From assembly GCA_964510515.1 (NCBI GenBank), contig CAZEAU010000003.1, positions 1 through 64,000 of the forward strand: DNA of 64,000 bases, given 5' to 3'. Source of the stretch: SURF-21 sp964510515. Lineage in GTDB: Bacteria; Actinomycetota; Geothermincolia; Geothermincolales; RBG-13-55-18. The notes under the pieces are model-generated. The model saw only the letters and a program-made list of their open reading frames with translations, was not told the origin of the DNA and made no database searches. The translations under genes and the position numbers were made by a program. Below, one piece after another: positions 16,127 to 24,878 of the stretch. Every line of letters begins with the position of its first letter. The stretch's first letter is position 1.

Positions 16127-16573
16127 TTGAAGGTTATCCTGGTTGCTGACGTGGAAGGCCTGGGCGACCGCGGGGACCTGGTGGAGGTCAAGGACGGGTA
16201 CGCCAACAACCTGCTCATCCCCAAAGGCCTGGCCGTGCGCTCGACCAAGGGCAGGGCCCGGGAGGCCGCCCAGCTGGCCAAGGAGAAGATGGCCAAGGCC
16301 GACCGCGAACTCAAGCGGGCGGAGGAGGCCGCCCAGGTCATAACCGGCCACACCTTCGAGGTCCCCGCCAAGGCCGGCGAGGAGGGAAAGCTCTTCGGGA
16401 CCATCACCTCCAAGGACATCGCCGCCATGATCGAGAAGGAGCTGCGCGTGGAGGTGGATCGCAAGAAGATCCACACCGACGAGCACATAAAGACGGTGGG
16501 CTTCCACGAGGCACGCGTCAAGCTGCACCCGCAGGTGGAGGCCATAGTGCACCTCAAGGTCGTTCCTGAATAA
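16127..16573 (+). CDS. rplI: 50S ribosomal protein L9
   Basis: A 148-residue L9 with the N-terminal VEGLGDRGDLVEVKDGYANN and LIPKGLAV, the long connecting helix (KGRAREAAQLAKEKMAKADR) and a C-terminal domain ending VHLKVVPE. It binds 23S rRNA at the L1 stalk base. It starts with TTG at 16127, six bases after AAGGAG. The gene precedes dnaB by ~56 bases. Confidence 0.96.
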   Translation: MKVILVADVEGLGDRGDLVEVKDGYANNLLIPKGLAVRSTKGRAREAAQLAKEKMAKADRELKRAEEAAQVITGHTFEVPAKAGEEGKLFGTITSKDIAAMIEKELRVEVDRKKIHTDEHIKTVGFHEARVKLHPQVEAIVHLKVVPE

Positions 16574-16629
16574 CGGTTCGGTTTTCCAACAACGGGGCGG
16601 GCCGCCGCCGCGGCTCGATGGGGGATGGC

Positions 16630-17985
16630 ATGAGCAACGTGATCCAGGCTTTTAACCGCCACGACCACCTCCCGCCGCACAGCCTGGAGGCCGAGGAGTC
16701 CGTGCTGGGCTCCATGCTGCTGTCAACGGAGGCCATATCCGACGTATCCGAGATCCTCACCTCCGGGGACTTCTACAAGGAGGCGCACGGCATCATCTAC
16801 GACGCCGCCCTCTCCCTCTATGCATCCGGGGAGCCCGTGGACCCGGTCACGGTGGGCGAATCCCTGCGCGCGCAGGGCAACCTGGAGAAGGTGGGGGACC
16901 GCCCCTACGTCCTCAACCTCATGTCCTCTGTCCCCACCCCGGCCAACGCGAGGTATTATGCCGTGGTGGTCTCACGCCTCGCCACCTATCGCCGCCTCAT
17001 CGCCGCGGCATCGCGGGTCGCCGCCGTCGGATACCGCGCCCCGGAGGAGCTGGCGGAGGCCCTGGACGAGGCGGAGGACGCCGTTTTCAGCGTGGCCCAG
17101 CAGGAGCGCAGGGAGAGCATCAAGCCCATACAGGAGCTGATGGAGAGGACCTTCGAGGACCTGGAGAGGATGGCCCGGGGCGAGATAGACACCGGCATCA
17201 GGAGCGGCTTCGCCGACCTCGACCGGCTGACCATGGGCTTTCAGCCCGCGGACCTCATCATCATCGCCGCGCGGCCCTCCATGGGCAAGACCTCCCTGGC
17301 CCTCAACATCGCCGACCACGTGGCGGTGGAGGAAAAGGTGCCGGTGGCCATCTTCAGCCTGGAGATGAGCGCCCCCGAGCTGACCAAGAGGATGCTGTGC
17401 TCCCGCGCCCGCGTGAACAGCCAGAGGCTGAAGTCCAGCTTTCAGGATGACGACGTCTGGCAGCGCCTCTCCGAGGCGGCGGGCGATCTCACCTCCGCCT
17501 CCATCTTCATCGACGACAACGCGGACATCGGCATCATGGAGCTGCGCTCCAAGATCAGGCGCCTCGCCTCCCAGCACGACATCGGGCTGGTCATCGTGGA
17601 CTACATACAGCTCATGGCCTCGGACCGGCGCCTCGAGAACCGCGTGCAGGAGATCGCCTCCATTTCCCGCGGCCTCAAGATCATCGGGCGCGATTTCAAC
17701 ATCCCGGTCATCGCCGTCTCCCAGCTGTCGCGCGAGCCCGAGAGGCACAACCGCGCCCCCATCCTCTCCGACCTGCGCGAGTCGGGGGCCATAGAGCAGG
17801 ACGCGGACCTCATCTTCTTCATCCACCGCGAGGAGGTGCGCGACCGCGACAACGACGAGGTGAAGGGAAAGGCCAGGGTCAACCTGGCCAAGCATCGCAA
17901 CGGCCCCACCGACTCCTTCGACCTCGCCTTCATCTCCCAGTACGCCAGCTTCCGCGACATCAGCCGCAGGGAGCCCGGGAACTAG
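16630..17985 (+). CDS. dnaB: Replicative DNA helicase DnaB
   Basis: A RecA-type hexameric helicase of ~451 residues that unwinds DNA at the fork. The N-terminal domain contains LPPHSLEAEESVLGSMLL. Walker A is ARPSMGKTSLALNIA; Walker B region LVIVDYIQLMA; the arginine-finger region contains KHRNGPTDSF. No intein is present. The start is set at the second ATG (16630), which has GGGGGA a few bases upstream; an ATG at 16618 would add four residues. No DnaC/DnaI-type loader is visible, but a DciA-like gene lies at 54846-55151. Confidence 0.96.
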   Translation: MSNVIQAFNRHDHLPPHSLEAEESVLGSMLLSTEAISDVSEILTSGDFYKEAHGIIYDAALSLYASGEPVDPVTVGESLRAQGNLEKVGDRPYVLNLMSSVPTPANARYYAVVVSRLATYRRLIAAASRVAAVGYRAPEELAEALDEAEDAVFSVAQQERRESIKPIQELMERTFEDLERMARGEIDTGIRSGFADLDRLTMGFQPADLIIIAARPSMGKTSLALNIADHVAVEEKVPVAIFSLEMSAPELTKRMLCSRARVNSQRLKSSFQDDDVWQRLSEAAGDLTSASIFIDDNADIGIMELRSKIRRLASQHDIGLVIVDYIQLMASDRRLENRVQEIASISRGLKIIGRDFNIPVIAVSQLSREPERHNRAPILSDLRESGAIEQDADLIFFIHREEVRDRDNDEVKGKARVNLAKHRNGPTDSFDLAFISQYASFRDISRREPGN

Positions 17986-18045
17986 GTCTTTTTTCAGCGT
18001 TCTGGGGCTTCTTCTCGCCATTGCTGGTCAGAAGCAATTGGCATT

Positions 18046-18069
18046 GGGGCCGGCATCGATGCCGGCCCC
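18046..18069. terminator. Perfect 24-base palindrome between converging genes
   Basis: GGGGCCGGCATC and GATGCCGGCCCC form a 12-bp uninterrupted inverted repeat between dnaB and the converging Fe-S gene. There is no long U tract on either side, so intrinsic termination is likely but not certain. It may work in both directions. Confidence 0.55.
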
Positions 18070-18111
18070 AGCCGCTTGCGCGACCTGCTCTGCCCGTGTC
18101 AGCCCATCCGT

Positions 18112-19014
18112 TCAGCCCAGGATCTCCTTCGCCAGGTCGATGTCCAGCGGGATCAGGCCTCCCGCGCTCTCCACATAGGTGAGGCTGAGCGCATCGTTTG
18201 GGCAGTACTCCACGCACAGCCCGCAGCCGAAGCACTTATCGGGGCGGTAAGAACGCACCCCATCCACCACCTCGATGGCCCCGAAGCTGCATGCCTTCGC
18301 GCATTCACCGGAGAGCTTGCATTTCTCCGCATCGCACTTCACCGTGTAGCCGGAGGGCGCGTACATGGTGATGTCCTGAGCCCCTCTTATCTTCTGGGCC
18401 AGAGCCGTAGCGCGCATGGAGACGCAGCACTTCGGGCAGCAGTTGCACAGCACCCCCATGCTCCCGCCCGTGGCCACCTTGAAGAAGGCCTGGTTGATGT
18501 GGCCGCTCATGCGGTGCTCGTCGATGATGGCCAGGGCCTCCTCCTTTGTGATACGGCGCACGTTCAGCCTTTCGCAGTGCTCCATCCAGAAGTCCACCAC
18601 CGGCCTGCCCACGGCGATGCACGATGCCAGGGGCTGGCAGGGATCCTTCATCTCCTTCTTGCAGGGGCAGTCCATGACCGCCAGGTGGGTGGGCTCGCGC
18701 AGGATGATCTTGTTGGCGTACCTGTAAGGAACGATACGGTTGGTGGTATCCGGGCCCAGCATAACCGTCTCTTCCAGGTCCAGTATCTTGTTGACATCCT
18801 CCCGCGACAGCACCTTGGCGTGGTAACGGTTGAAGATGAACTTGGGGATATATTTTGCCGCCTCCAGGCGCGATAACAGCAACACCAATATCTTTGTCAG
18901 GTACAGGGCGCCCCTCACGTAGATGTCGTAGAGCGTGAAGTAGAGGTAGTAGTGGATAGCCCTATCCAGCCTCCAGCCGTGCAGCTTGAATACCCTCTTC
19001 GTCGATTCCTTCAT
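18112..19014 (-). CDS. 4Fe-4S ferredoxin-domain protein
   Basis: A 300-residue protein with a C-terminal pair of 4Fe-4S motifs: CDAEKCKLSGECAKACSFGA and CFGCGLCVEYCPNDAL (~residues 225-275). Two further Cys clusters lie in the middle, DCPCKKEMKDPCQPLASC and LCNCCPKCCVSM, which could bind more iron-sulphur clusters. The N-terminus has aromatic hydrophobic stretches (HYYLYFTLYDIYV, LVLLLSRLE), perhaps a membrane-associated helix. Similar proteins in anaerobes are annotated as 4Fe-4S binding proteins of unknown function; electron transfer is the likely role. AAGGAGG precedes the ATG. Confidence 0.75.
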   Translation of the reverse strand: MKESTKRVFKLHGWRLDRAIHYYLYFTLYDIYVRGALYLTKILVLLLSRLEAAKYIPKFIFNRYHAKVLSREDVNKILDLEETVMLGPDTTNRIVPYRYANKIILREPTHLAVMDCPCKKEMKDPCQPLASCIAVGRPVVDFWMEHCERLNVRRITKEEALAIIDEHRMSGHINQAFFKVATGGSMGVLCNCCPKCCVSMRATALAQKIRGAQDITMYAPSGYTVKCDAEKCKLSGECAKACSFGAIEVVDGVRSYRPDKCFGCGLCVEYCPNDALSLTYVESAGGLIPLDIDLAKEILG

Positions 19015-19483
19015 GCCGTCCCCCCCTCCTTGGTCACCGCGGTGCCGGTGCGTCCGCGGCCAGCCTGCGTCCAGCCCGAAGCTCTATCCGGTTCGTATTA
19101 TCAGATTATACCTGCGGCATATGCCGGCATGAATGATCTCGCGTTCATCCGCCTTGAGAACATGGTCCTTATCTTTTATGGACTTGCCGCGCGTATCGCT
19201 CACTGAGCGATCGATTCCCTCCGCACGTATTGACAAGCCACGAGCGCGGTCATAATATAACCGCAGTCACAGCACACTTTCGGCACTTCTACGCAGCTAT
19301 ATCGTGGCACTCGGCATAACCGTACGCTTGCGCCCGGTTACCGTCTGGGGGTAGGTTGTCTTTTTTGCGCAGAGGCCCCGTAACGTGAGCGCGGCCTTTT
19401 CCCACCCCGAGACCACCTTCCGCGTCTCTACGGACATGCCGGCGTGCATCGGCTTGCGGCAACCGCTTTGTGAGGAGGTAGAG
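19015..19483. other. Divergent intergenic region with promoters on both strands
   Basis: No gene is seen in these ~470 bases. There is a relatively AT-rich core. On the minus strand, TATAAT (19105-19110) with a weak TTCATG 17 bases upstream could serve the Fe-S gene. A palindromic GGCATATGCC lies beside it. On the plus strand a near-consensus promoter at 19230-19258 leaves ~215 bases of untranslated leader before the acyl-CoA dehydrogenase gene. The leader holds no structure I can name. Confidence 0.55.
19230..19258 (+). promoter_or_regulatory. Promoter of the acyl-CoA dehydrogenase/dehydratase operon
   Basis: TTGACA (19230-19235), a 17-base spacer and TAATAT (19253-19258). This is the only strong plus-strand promoter seen before the run of same-strand genes 19484-28521. 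Confidence 0.75.
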
Positions 19484-20752
19484 ATGAGGTCCATCGACGA
19501 TTTCTCGCGGCCGCTGGAGTACATATCGCCCATGGACGAGCTGCTGGGCACCATCTTCCGGGAGTGGGTGGAGAAGGATGTCATGCCCTACCGCCGGCGC
19601 TTCGACGAGGACTGGGAGGAACACCGCCTCATCTCCCCCCCCTTCAAGAAACTCCTGGGGGAATACGGCCTGCAGCGCATGATCTTCCCCGAGGACCTGG
19701 GGGGATGGGGCATGGGCCAGTCCGATTTCCTGTGCGTGGCCGCCTACCGCATGTTCGAGGAGATAGCCCGCGCCGATTCCGGCATGGCCATGGCCTTCGG
19801 CATCGTCTACTGGCCCCTCCTCTTCATCTCCCTGCAGCCGCACGAGAACCGCCGCCTGCTGGAGGAGTTCGCCCCCATGTTCTGCGACACCGACGAGGCG
19901 GTCTTCGCGGCCCTGTGCATGACCGAGCCCCAGGGAGGCTCGGACATCGAGAACGTGGAGATCCTGGGAGGCAGTACCATACAGACCACCGCCGTGCGCG
20001 ACGGGGACGAGTGGGTGATCAACGGCCACAAGCTGTGGCCCAGCAACACCGGCGGGCTGGCCAGGCTCATGGCCGTGGTGTGCACCACCAAGCCCGGCTC
20101 CAGCGACCCGCGGGACATCGCGGTCATCTACGTCAAGGACGACATGCCGGGAGTGACCCAGGGACCGGCTTACGAAAAGGCGGGCATGGCGGCGGACAAG
20201 AACGGAGACGTATGGTACGAAGACGTGCGCGTGCCCCTTTGGTATCGCGCCATCGGCCCCGGGGACGATGCCAAATATTTCGGCGAGGTCATGTCCACCG
20301 GCAACATGGGCATCATCGCCTGGATATCCGGGGCCATGATGAACATATACGAGCGGCTGCTGGAGTACGCGAGCAGGAAGCGCTACCGGGGCAAGCCCCT
20401 CAAGGAGGACGACGGCGTGGCCGGGCTGCTGGCCGATTTCGCCGCCAACACCGAGAACGTGCGCATGGTGGGCTATCAGTGCGCCCGCATGTGCGACCGC
20501 CACGACCTCTACGGGCCCCTGTGGGACCCCGGCCTGGTGGCCAAGATGCGCGCCCAGCGCTACCTGTGCATGGACCGCTTCATGGAGGTGACCGGCAGGG
20601 TCATGAACCTCATGGGCGCCTACGGCGCCGACCGCGACTGGGACGTCGAGAAGCACTGGCGTGACGTAAAGATGCTCCAGATGGTGGAGGGCTCAAAACA
20701 ACTATGCCAGATGGAGGTGGCGCGATGGTTCTACGAATGCGAGACACTTTGA
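19484..20752 (+). CDS. Acyl-CoA dehydrogenase family protein (first of pair)
   Basis: A 422-residue flavoprotein of the acyl-CoA dehydrogenase family, oxidising an acyl-CoA at C2-C3. Motifs include FPEDLGGWGMG and ARADSGMAMAF in the N-terminal helices, the flavin/substrate signature AALCMTEPQGGSD, and a C-terminal VTGRVMNLMGAYGADRDWDV followed by HWRDVKML. A catalytic Glu in the classical position could not be placed with certainty. The start is ATG at 19484 with GAGGAGGTAGAG upstream; a longer frame to 19385 lacks one. It is followed by a second homologue, suggesting a heteromeric enzyme, as in some steroid and dicarboxylate pathways. Confidence 0.88.
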   Translation: MRSIDDFSRPLEYISPMDELLGTIFREWVEKDVMPYRRRFDEDWEEHRLISPPFKKLLGEYGLQRMIFPEDLGGWGMGQSDFLCVAAYRMFEEIARADSGMAMAFGIVYWPLLFISLQPHENRRLLEEFAPMFCDTDEAVFAALCMTEPQGGSDIENVEILGGSTIQTTAVRDGDEWVINGHKLWPSNTGGLARLMAVVCTTKPGSSDPRDIAVIYVKDDMPGVTQGPAYEKAGMAADKNGDVWYEDVRVPLWYRAIGPGDDAKYFGEVMSTGNMGIIAWISGAMMNIYERLLEYASRKRYRGKPLKEDDGVAGLLADFAANTENVRMVGYQCARMCDRHDLYGPLWDPGLVAKMRAQRYLCMDRFMEVTGRVMNLMGAYGADRDWDVEKHWRDVKMLQMVEGSKQLCQMEVARWFYECETL

Positions 20753-20804
20753 GGTCCTTCGCCTTGCCGCCTGCGCATGCCGCTGCCACCGTGGGGAGCA
20801 AGCC

Positions 20805-22031
20805 ATGAACGGCGCGGACATTTTCCCTTATCCCAGGAATCGCCTGCAGGAGGCCGACCTGGACCTTGCCGCCAGCCTGCAGTCCCTGCTCCAGAGGCAG
20901 GTCATGGACAAGCGCCTGGAGCTCAAGGAGGACTATGCGCGTTTGCTCGAGCCCTGCCTGGGCATGCTCCTGGCGCAGGTCGGCCTGCAGAGGATGTTCT
21001 GGCCGGAGGCCTGCGGGGGCGACGGGCACAGCCACCCCTCCGCCTCCTACACCGTCGTCGCGGCCCTGGAGCAGATAGCGCGGGCCGACGTGGGCCTGGC
21101 CTTTCTCGCCGCACACAGCCTGGCCCTGCAGGCCGCCCTGGTCCACGAGGGCGGCGAGCAGGTAGCGGCCGCCGCGCCCCTCTTCTGCGGCACCGACCGG
21201 CCGCTCATCGTATCCTTCGTCCTGCCCGCCCTGCTGGAGGAGGAGGGCGCCGCGGAGTGGCGGGGCAAGGGCCTGCAGGTGAGGGCGAAGCCCGCCGCGG
21301 GGGGGTGGATCCTGGAGGGCCGGAGGGTGCGGCCCACCTGCTCGGGCATGGACGCCGGCCTCTTCGCGGTCGCCTGTGCGGTGGAGGGCGAGGACCAGCC
21401 CGCTTTCATCCTGGTGCCGGGAGACGCGCCCGGGGTCAAGCGGGGCGAGGGGGTGCTCAAAACAGGGCTGGCGGCGAGCCGCAACGCCGACATCGACCTG
21501 GACGGGGTGCGCGTGCCCGCGGCCAACTGTGCCTGGCGCGGGGACGAGGGTTTCTTCAAGCTGCTCCCCTGGTTTTACCTCGGCCTTGCCGCCACCGCCG
21601 TGGGAGCCCTGCTGGCGACCTACGAGATCATCAGGGAGTGGGGGGATAACCGCGTGATCAAGGGGCGCGGGCAAATCTTTAAAAACAACCCCCTCACCGC
21701 GGCCCTCATGGGCGAGGTGGCCAAGGAGACGGCCGTCGACCGTCTGCTCGCCTATGACCTGGCGGGGATGCTGGCCGAGGCGGACACCTACGGGGGCGTC
21801 GGCTCCCAGGCCCTGTTCACCTCGGCCCTCATGCTCGCGCATGAGGTCATGTCCTCGGCCGAGCATACCGTCGGCCGCGCCATGGAGCTCATGGCCTCCG
21901 CCGGTTACGCCAAGGAATGGCAGCTGGAGCGCTACTGGCGCGATATCAAGACCGTGCATTGCTACCTGGGCGCCTACGAGCTGGCCAAGCACGACTTCGC
22001 GCGCTGGTATTACCGCACCGATGCCCTGTGA
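20805..22031 (+). CDS. Acyl-CoA dehydrogenase family protein (second of pair)
   Basis: A 408-residue, more divergent acyl-CoA dehydrogenase homologue. Alignable features with its upstream neighbour include VGLQRMFWPEACGGDG, IARADVGLAFLAAH, the fold-defining VRVPAANCAWRGDEG, and a shared end ERYWRDIKTVHCYLGAYELA. The family signature before the substrate site is degraded: its neighbour's CMTEPQGGSD has no clear counterpart. It may therefore be a non-catalytic or altered subunit of an alpha-beta dehydrogenase. The ATG at 20805 lies ~50 bases after the first gene, on the same transcript. Confidence 0.82.
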   Translation: MNGADIFPYPRNRLQEADLDLAASLQSLLQRQVMDKRLELKEDYARLLEPCLGMLLAQVGLQRMFWPEACGGDGHSHPSASYTVVAALEQIARADVGLAFLAAHSLALQAALVHEGGEQVAAAAPLFCGTDRPLIVSFVLPALLEEEGAAEWRGKGLQVRAKPAAGGWILEGRRVRPTCSGMDAGLFAVACAVEGEDQPAFILVPGDAPGVKRGEGVLKTGLAASRNADIDLDGVRVPAANCAWRGDEGFFKLLPWFYLGLAATAVGALLATYEIIREWGDNRVIKGRGQIFKNNPLTAALMGEVAKETAVDRLLAYDLAGMLAEADTYGGVGSQALFTSALMLAHEVMSSAEHTVGRAMELMASAGYAKEWQLERYWRDIKTVHCYLGAYELAKHDFARWYYRTDAL

Positions 22032-22041
22032 GGTGAGAAAG

Positions 22042-22257
22042 ATGACCGCCGAGGCCGGGGTATTCTCAGGGGCCGCCAGCTGCGCCTCCGCCTGCGCCTG
22101 CATCCAGGCGATGGGCGATGCCGCGAGGGGATACCCCGCTTTTTTCAACAACGTCCTCAGGCCCCTGCCGGGGCCGGCGCACAAGGCGCCCGCGGCGAAA
22201 ATGCCGCCGCATCAAAGCCGCCCGGGCCTGAGCCGGCGGGGAAAGGATAGAGGGTGA
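22042..22257 (+). CDS. Possible small ORF between dehydrogenase and unknown gene
   Basis: A 71-codon frame starting 10 bases after the second dehydrogenase stop (GAGGTG before the ATG) and ending in a TGATG overlap with the next gene. The product is Ala/Pro/Cys-rich at the start (GAASCASACACIQAMG) and basic at the end, with no recognised domain. Only the position and junctions favour it; composition resembles GC-rich random frames. It may be non-coding. Confidence 0.25.
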   Translation: MTAEAGVFSGAASCASACACIQAMGDAARGYPAFFNNVLRPLPGPAHKAPAAKMPPHQSRPGLSRRGKDRG

Positions 22258-22940
22258 TGAACATGCAGGACCAGAAGGTGACCCCCGGGCTCTTGGAGCG
22301 CCTGTCACGGGAGGTGATCGCCACGCCCGCCCTCAAAGAGGCGATTCTCCTGCTCATGAAGGGCATCGATGCGCGCACCGCGCCGGGGCTGGTGAAGACC
22401 CTGTTATGGGGCGACCCCGCTATCAGCATGAGCCTCTTCGGCGCCCTACCGGACGCCGTCAACTGGCTGTTCGAACTGCTGCTCGAGCTGGGGCGGCAGC
22501 TCAACTCGCTGCCGGAACCCCTGCTCAAGGACATGCTCGGCCAGGTCGGAGCGGGCATCGACGAGGAGCGGCTCAAGCAGCTGCCCGAGGTTTACGGTCG
22601 CCTGGCCCGGCGCCTGGTCATCGGGGAGGGCAAGAGCCCGGAGGAGACCAGGGCGGCGGTTATCGACGCCGCCAACCTCCTCCTCGCCGGGCTGGACAGG
22701 ATGACCCTCACGCTTGAGTCCAGGCGCAAGGAGATCGCCGCCTCCCTGTCCCGGGGCCTCCGGGAGCTCGACACCGCGGCGCTGACGAGGTCGCTGCGCA
22801 GGGGCGGGCTGCTGGTGCTGGCCGCGGTGCGGGGTCCGGGGAAGAAGGCCGGGAGCAAAGCCCCCATCGCCGCGGCGGCGGCCGGGGGGGGCGCGGCGCT
22901 GCTGCTCCTCCTCCTGGTCATCAGGCGCCTGCGGGGCTGA
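22257..22940 (+). CDS. Unrecognised helical protein with C-terminal membrane segment
   Basis: A 227-residue protein of no family I recognise. It is Leu/Ala/Glu-rich and predicted all-helical, with a Gly/Ala stretch and a hydrophobic segment ALLLLLLVIRRLRG at the extreme C-terminus, consistent with a tail anchor. Residues ~60-120 resemble the N-terminal part of the 473-residue protein at 23453: here GALPDAVNWLFELLLELGRQ, then LPEPLL and VGAGIDEERL; there ASLPRLASAAAQAVKAFAES, then LPAEES and YAGIDGAEV. The two are probably paralogues. The start is ambiguous (GTG 22254, ATG 22257, ATG 22263). It sits inside the acyl-CoA dehydrogenase/dehydratase operon. Confidence 0.65.
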   Translation: MNMQDQKVTPGLLERLSREVIATPALKEAILLLMKGIDARTAPGLVKTLLWGDPAISMSLFGALPDAVNWLFELLLELGRQLNSLPEPLLKDMLGQVGAGIDEERLKQLPEVYGRLARRLVIGEGKSPEETRAAVIDAANLLLAGLDRMTLTLESRRKEIAASLSRGLRELDTAALTRSLRRGGLLVLAAVRGPGKKAGSKAPIAAAAAGGGAALLLLLLVIRRLRG

Positions 22941-23015
22941 GCGGCGGGGGGCACACAAGGGGCGTGGCCGCCGTGGCACGCCGTATGGTTCCGAGACGAG
23001 CAGGGGAGGTCGATG

Positions 23016-23456
23016 ATGAGTGCTGACGACGGCGGCACGGAGAAGAGAAGGCGCCGCCAGAAGTTCATGTACGCGTACAACACCGTGATGTGCCTCGGCG
23101 GCGGGCCGCCCATGGTCCTCGCGCCCGACTTGACCAGGAGGCTCCTGAAGTGGCCTCACGACGACCCGGTGATGATGGGCATCTACGGATCCATCGTCAC
23201 CTCGGTGGGCTTGCTCTCGGCGGCAGCGCTCAGGGACGAATCCAGGTATCAGGACTTCCTCCCCCTCCTCTACGCCCAGATCATGTACAAGACCATCACC
23301 TGCCTGCTCATAGCCAACCGGCTGCGCAGGAAAGAAGCTTCCTCTTGGGGGGTGCATTTCATGCTGTGGTATTTCGTGCTCTATCTCGTGCTCTTGAGCG
23401 GGGCCGTGCCGTGGAGGGCGGGCGCCTGTGCCGCCACGGGGGGCGATAGCGCATGA
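23016..23456 (+). CDS. Small integral membrane protein, unknown function
   Basis: A ~146-residue protein with a charged N-terminus (EKRRRRQKFMYAYN) and about three to four hydrophobic helices: VMCLGGGPPMVLAP, MMGIYGSIVTSVGLLSAAAL, a Tyr-rich LLYAQIMYKTITCLLIAN, and FMLWYFVLYLVLLSGAVP. This resembles small DUF-type four-helix membrane proteins, but I cannot name the family. GGGGAGG precedes two adjacent ATGs (23013, 23016). Its stop overlaps the next start by four bases (ATGA), so it is translationally coupled to the helical protein that follows. Confidence 0.7.
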   Translation: MSADDGGTEKRRRRQKFMYAYNTVMCLGGGPPMVLAPDLTRRLLKWPHDDPVMMGIYGSIVTSVGLLSAAALRDESRYQDFLPLLYAQIMYKTITCLLIANRLRRKEASSWGVHFMLWYFVLYLVLLSGAVPWRAGACAATGGDSA

Positions 23457-24874
23457 GCGCACCGGAAAGCGGCGCCCCTCTCACCACAGAGCGGGCGGCG
23501 GACGCGCTCATACGCCTGCTGCGGGAATTGGGCGAGTACGACCCGGGCGAGACGGTGCGGGAGCTCTTCGCCGACGACGGCGCTCTCTCCGCGTCTCTCC
23601 TGGCATCGCTGCCACGCCTGGCGAGCGCGGCGGCACAGGCGGTGAAGGCCTTCGCCGAATCCGTGGAGGGCCTGCCCGCAGAGGAGAGCGCGCGGCTGGT
23701 CGCCGCCTCCTATGCCGGGATCGACGGTGCCGAGGTCGGCGAGGCGGTGAACGCCGTCTCGCGCATGATCATCCAGCTGCACGAGCACAACCCCGGCTTC
23801 CTCAGCAGCGGCCGCACGAAGATCGTTGCCGATGCCATCCAGGCCCTGGATTTCGGTAAACTGCGCAAGGCCTTGACCTATCGCGGCCAAGAGGGGCTCG
23901 TAGCCCTGCGCGAGGAAGTCGAGCTGGTGGGAGAGAACCCCATAATCGCGATTAACCTGTTCAACATGGTCGCGCCCCTGGCCAACGAGGCTCTGCAGGT
24001 GCTGAAGGCGCTTTTCGCGGCCCTGGACTATCCGGCGGAACTCACGACCTTTGCCCTCTTCAAAATCATGCAAGACATAGCCTGGGGGGAGGTGGCCGCC
24101 GTGGTGAACGGCCTGGCCGGGCTGCTCGTCAACGTGCACCGGGGCGGCCTTATCCTGGGAGACGGCAGCCTCTATACCAGGGAGCCGTTTTACCACATCA
24201 GCTCGGAGTTTGTCGCCATGCTGGACGGGCCGGTCTTCGCCGAGGCCATCGCCGCGATCGGGGAGGAGGGAGAAGCGTTCCTCACCGCGCTGGCGGGCAG
24301 GCTCCTGGAGAACGAGGGCCTCTTGGTGTCGCTGGTCGAGGCGGTCGTCTCGGTGGCCAATTCCGCTTTTCGAGCCGTTTACTCCGTCGCGGAGAAAGCC
24401 GGCGCGCTGTCGCAGGAGACGCTGCAGAAAATGCTCGCCGCGGTAGCCGCGGACCTCGAGGTCGCGGAGATGGGCAGGGCCGCCGGCGCGACCGCCGCCC
24501 TGGGCCGCAGGGCGGTGGCGGAAAACCGGGAGCTGGTCTTCGGGCTGGCGCGTCAGGCCCTGTCCTCCCTGGAGCTGGACCTCAGCCCGGAGGCCGCGGC
24601 CAAGGGGCTGAACCTGGCGCTGGCGTCCGGCAATGCCTGGATGGCCGCAAACCCGGCCCTCCTCGCCGACGGGGCGACGACCCTGCTCACGGAGCTCGAC
24701 TCGAGCGAGCTGGAGCGGGCCGCGCGGACGGCGTCGAGCCTGGTCGCGGACGCGCTCGCCCGCAACCCGGCGGTTACGAGGCCGCTGCTGAGGGCGGCGC
24801 TCTCGGCCATAGCCGGGGGGATCAAGGGATACGTGAAGGGCTTCAGGGCCCGGAGAAAGAAACGGGGGGTGTAG
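23453..24874 (+). CDS. Unrecognised helical-repeat protein (473 aa)
   Basis: A long, Ala/Leu/Glu-rich, apparently all-helical protein with no cysteine cluster, nucleotide motif or signal peptide. Internal similarity suggests a repeated helical unit, for example LASAAAQAVKAFAESVEGLP versus LAALGRR/LSSLELDLSPEAA-type segments. It has a basic C-terminal tail (GFRARRKKRGV). Its N-terminal ~120 and C-terminal ~90 residues resemble the start and end of the protein at 22257, which looks like an internally shortened, membrane-anchored paralogue. It starts at an ATGA overlap with the membrane-protein gene and ends four bases before the dehydratase subunit, so it is firmly in this operon. A scaffold or partner for the acyl-CoA enzymes is only a guess. 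Confidence 0.7.
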   Translation: MSAPESGAPLTTERAADALIRLLRELGEYDPGETVRELFADDGALSASLLASLPRLASAAAQAVKAFAESVEGLPAEESARLVAASYAGIDGAEVGEAVNAVSRMIIQLHEHNPGFLSSGRTKIVADAIQALDFGKLRKALTYRGQEGLVALREEVELVGENPIIAINLFNMVAPLANEALQVLKALFAALDYPAELTTFALFKIMQDIAWGEVAAVVNGLAGLLVNVHRGGLILGDGSLYTREPFYHISSEFVAMLDGPVFAEAIAAIGEEGEAFLTALAGRLLENEGLLVSLVEAVVSVANSAFRAVYSVAEKAGALSQETLQKMLAAVAADLEVAEMGRAAGATAALGRRAVAENRELVFGLARQALSSLELDLSPEAAAKGLNLALASGNAWMAANPALLADGATTLLTELDSSELERAARTASSLVADALARNPAVTRPLLRAALSAIAGGIKGYVKGFRARRKKRGV

Positions 24875-24878
24875 GAGT

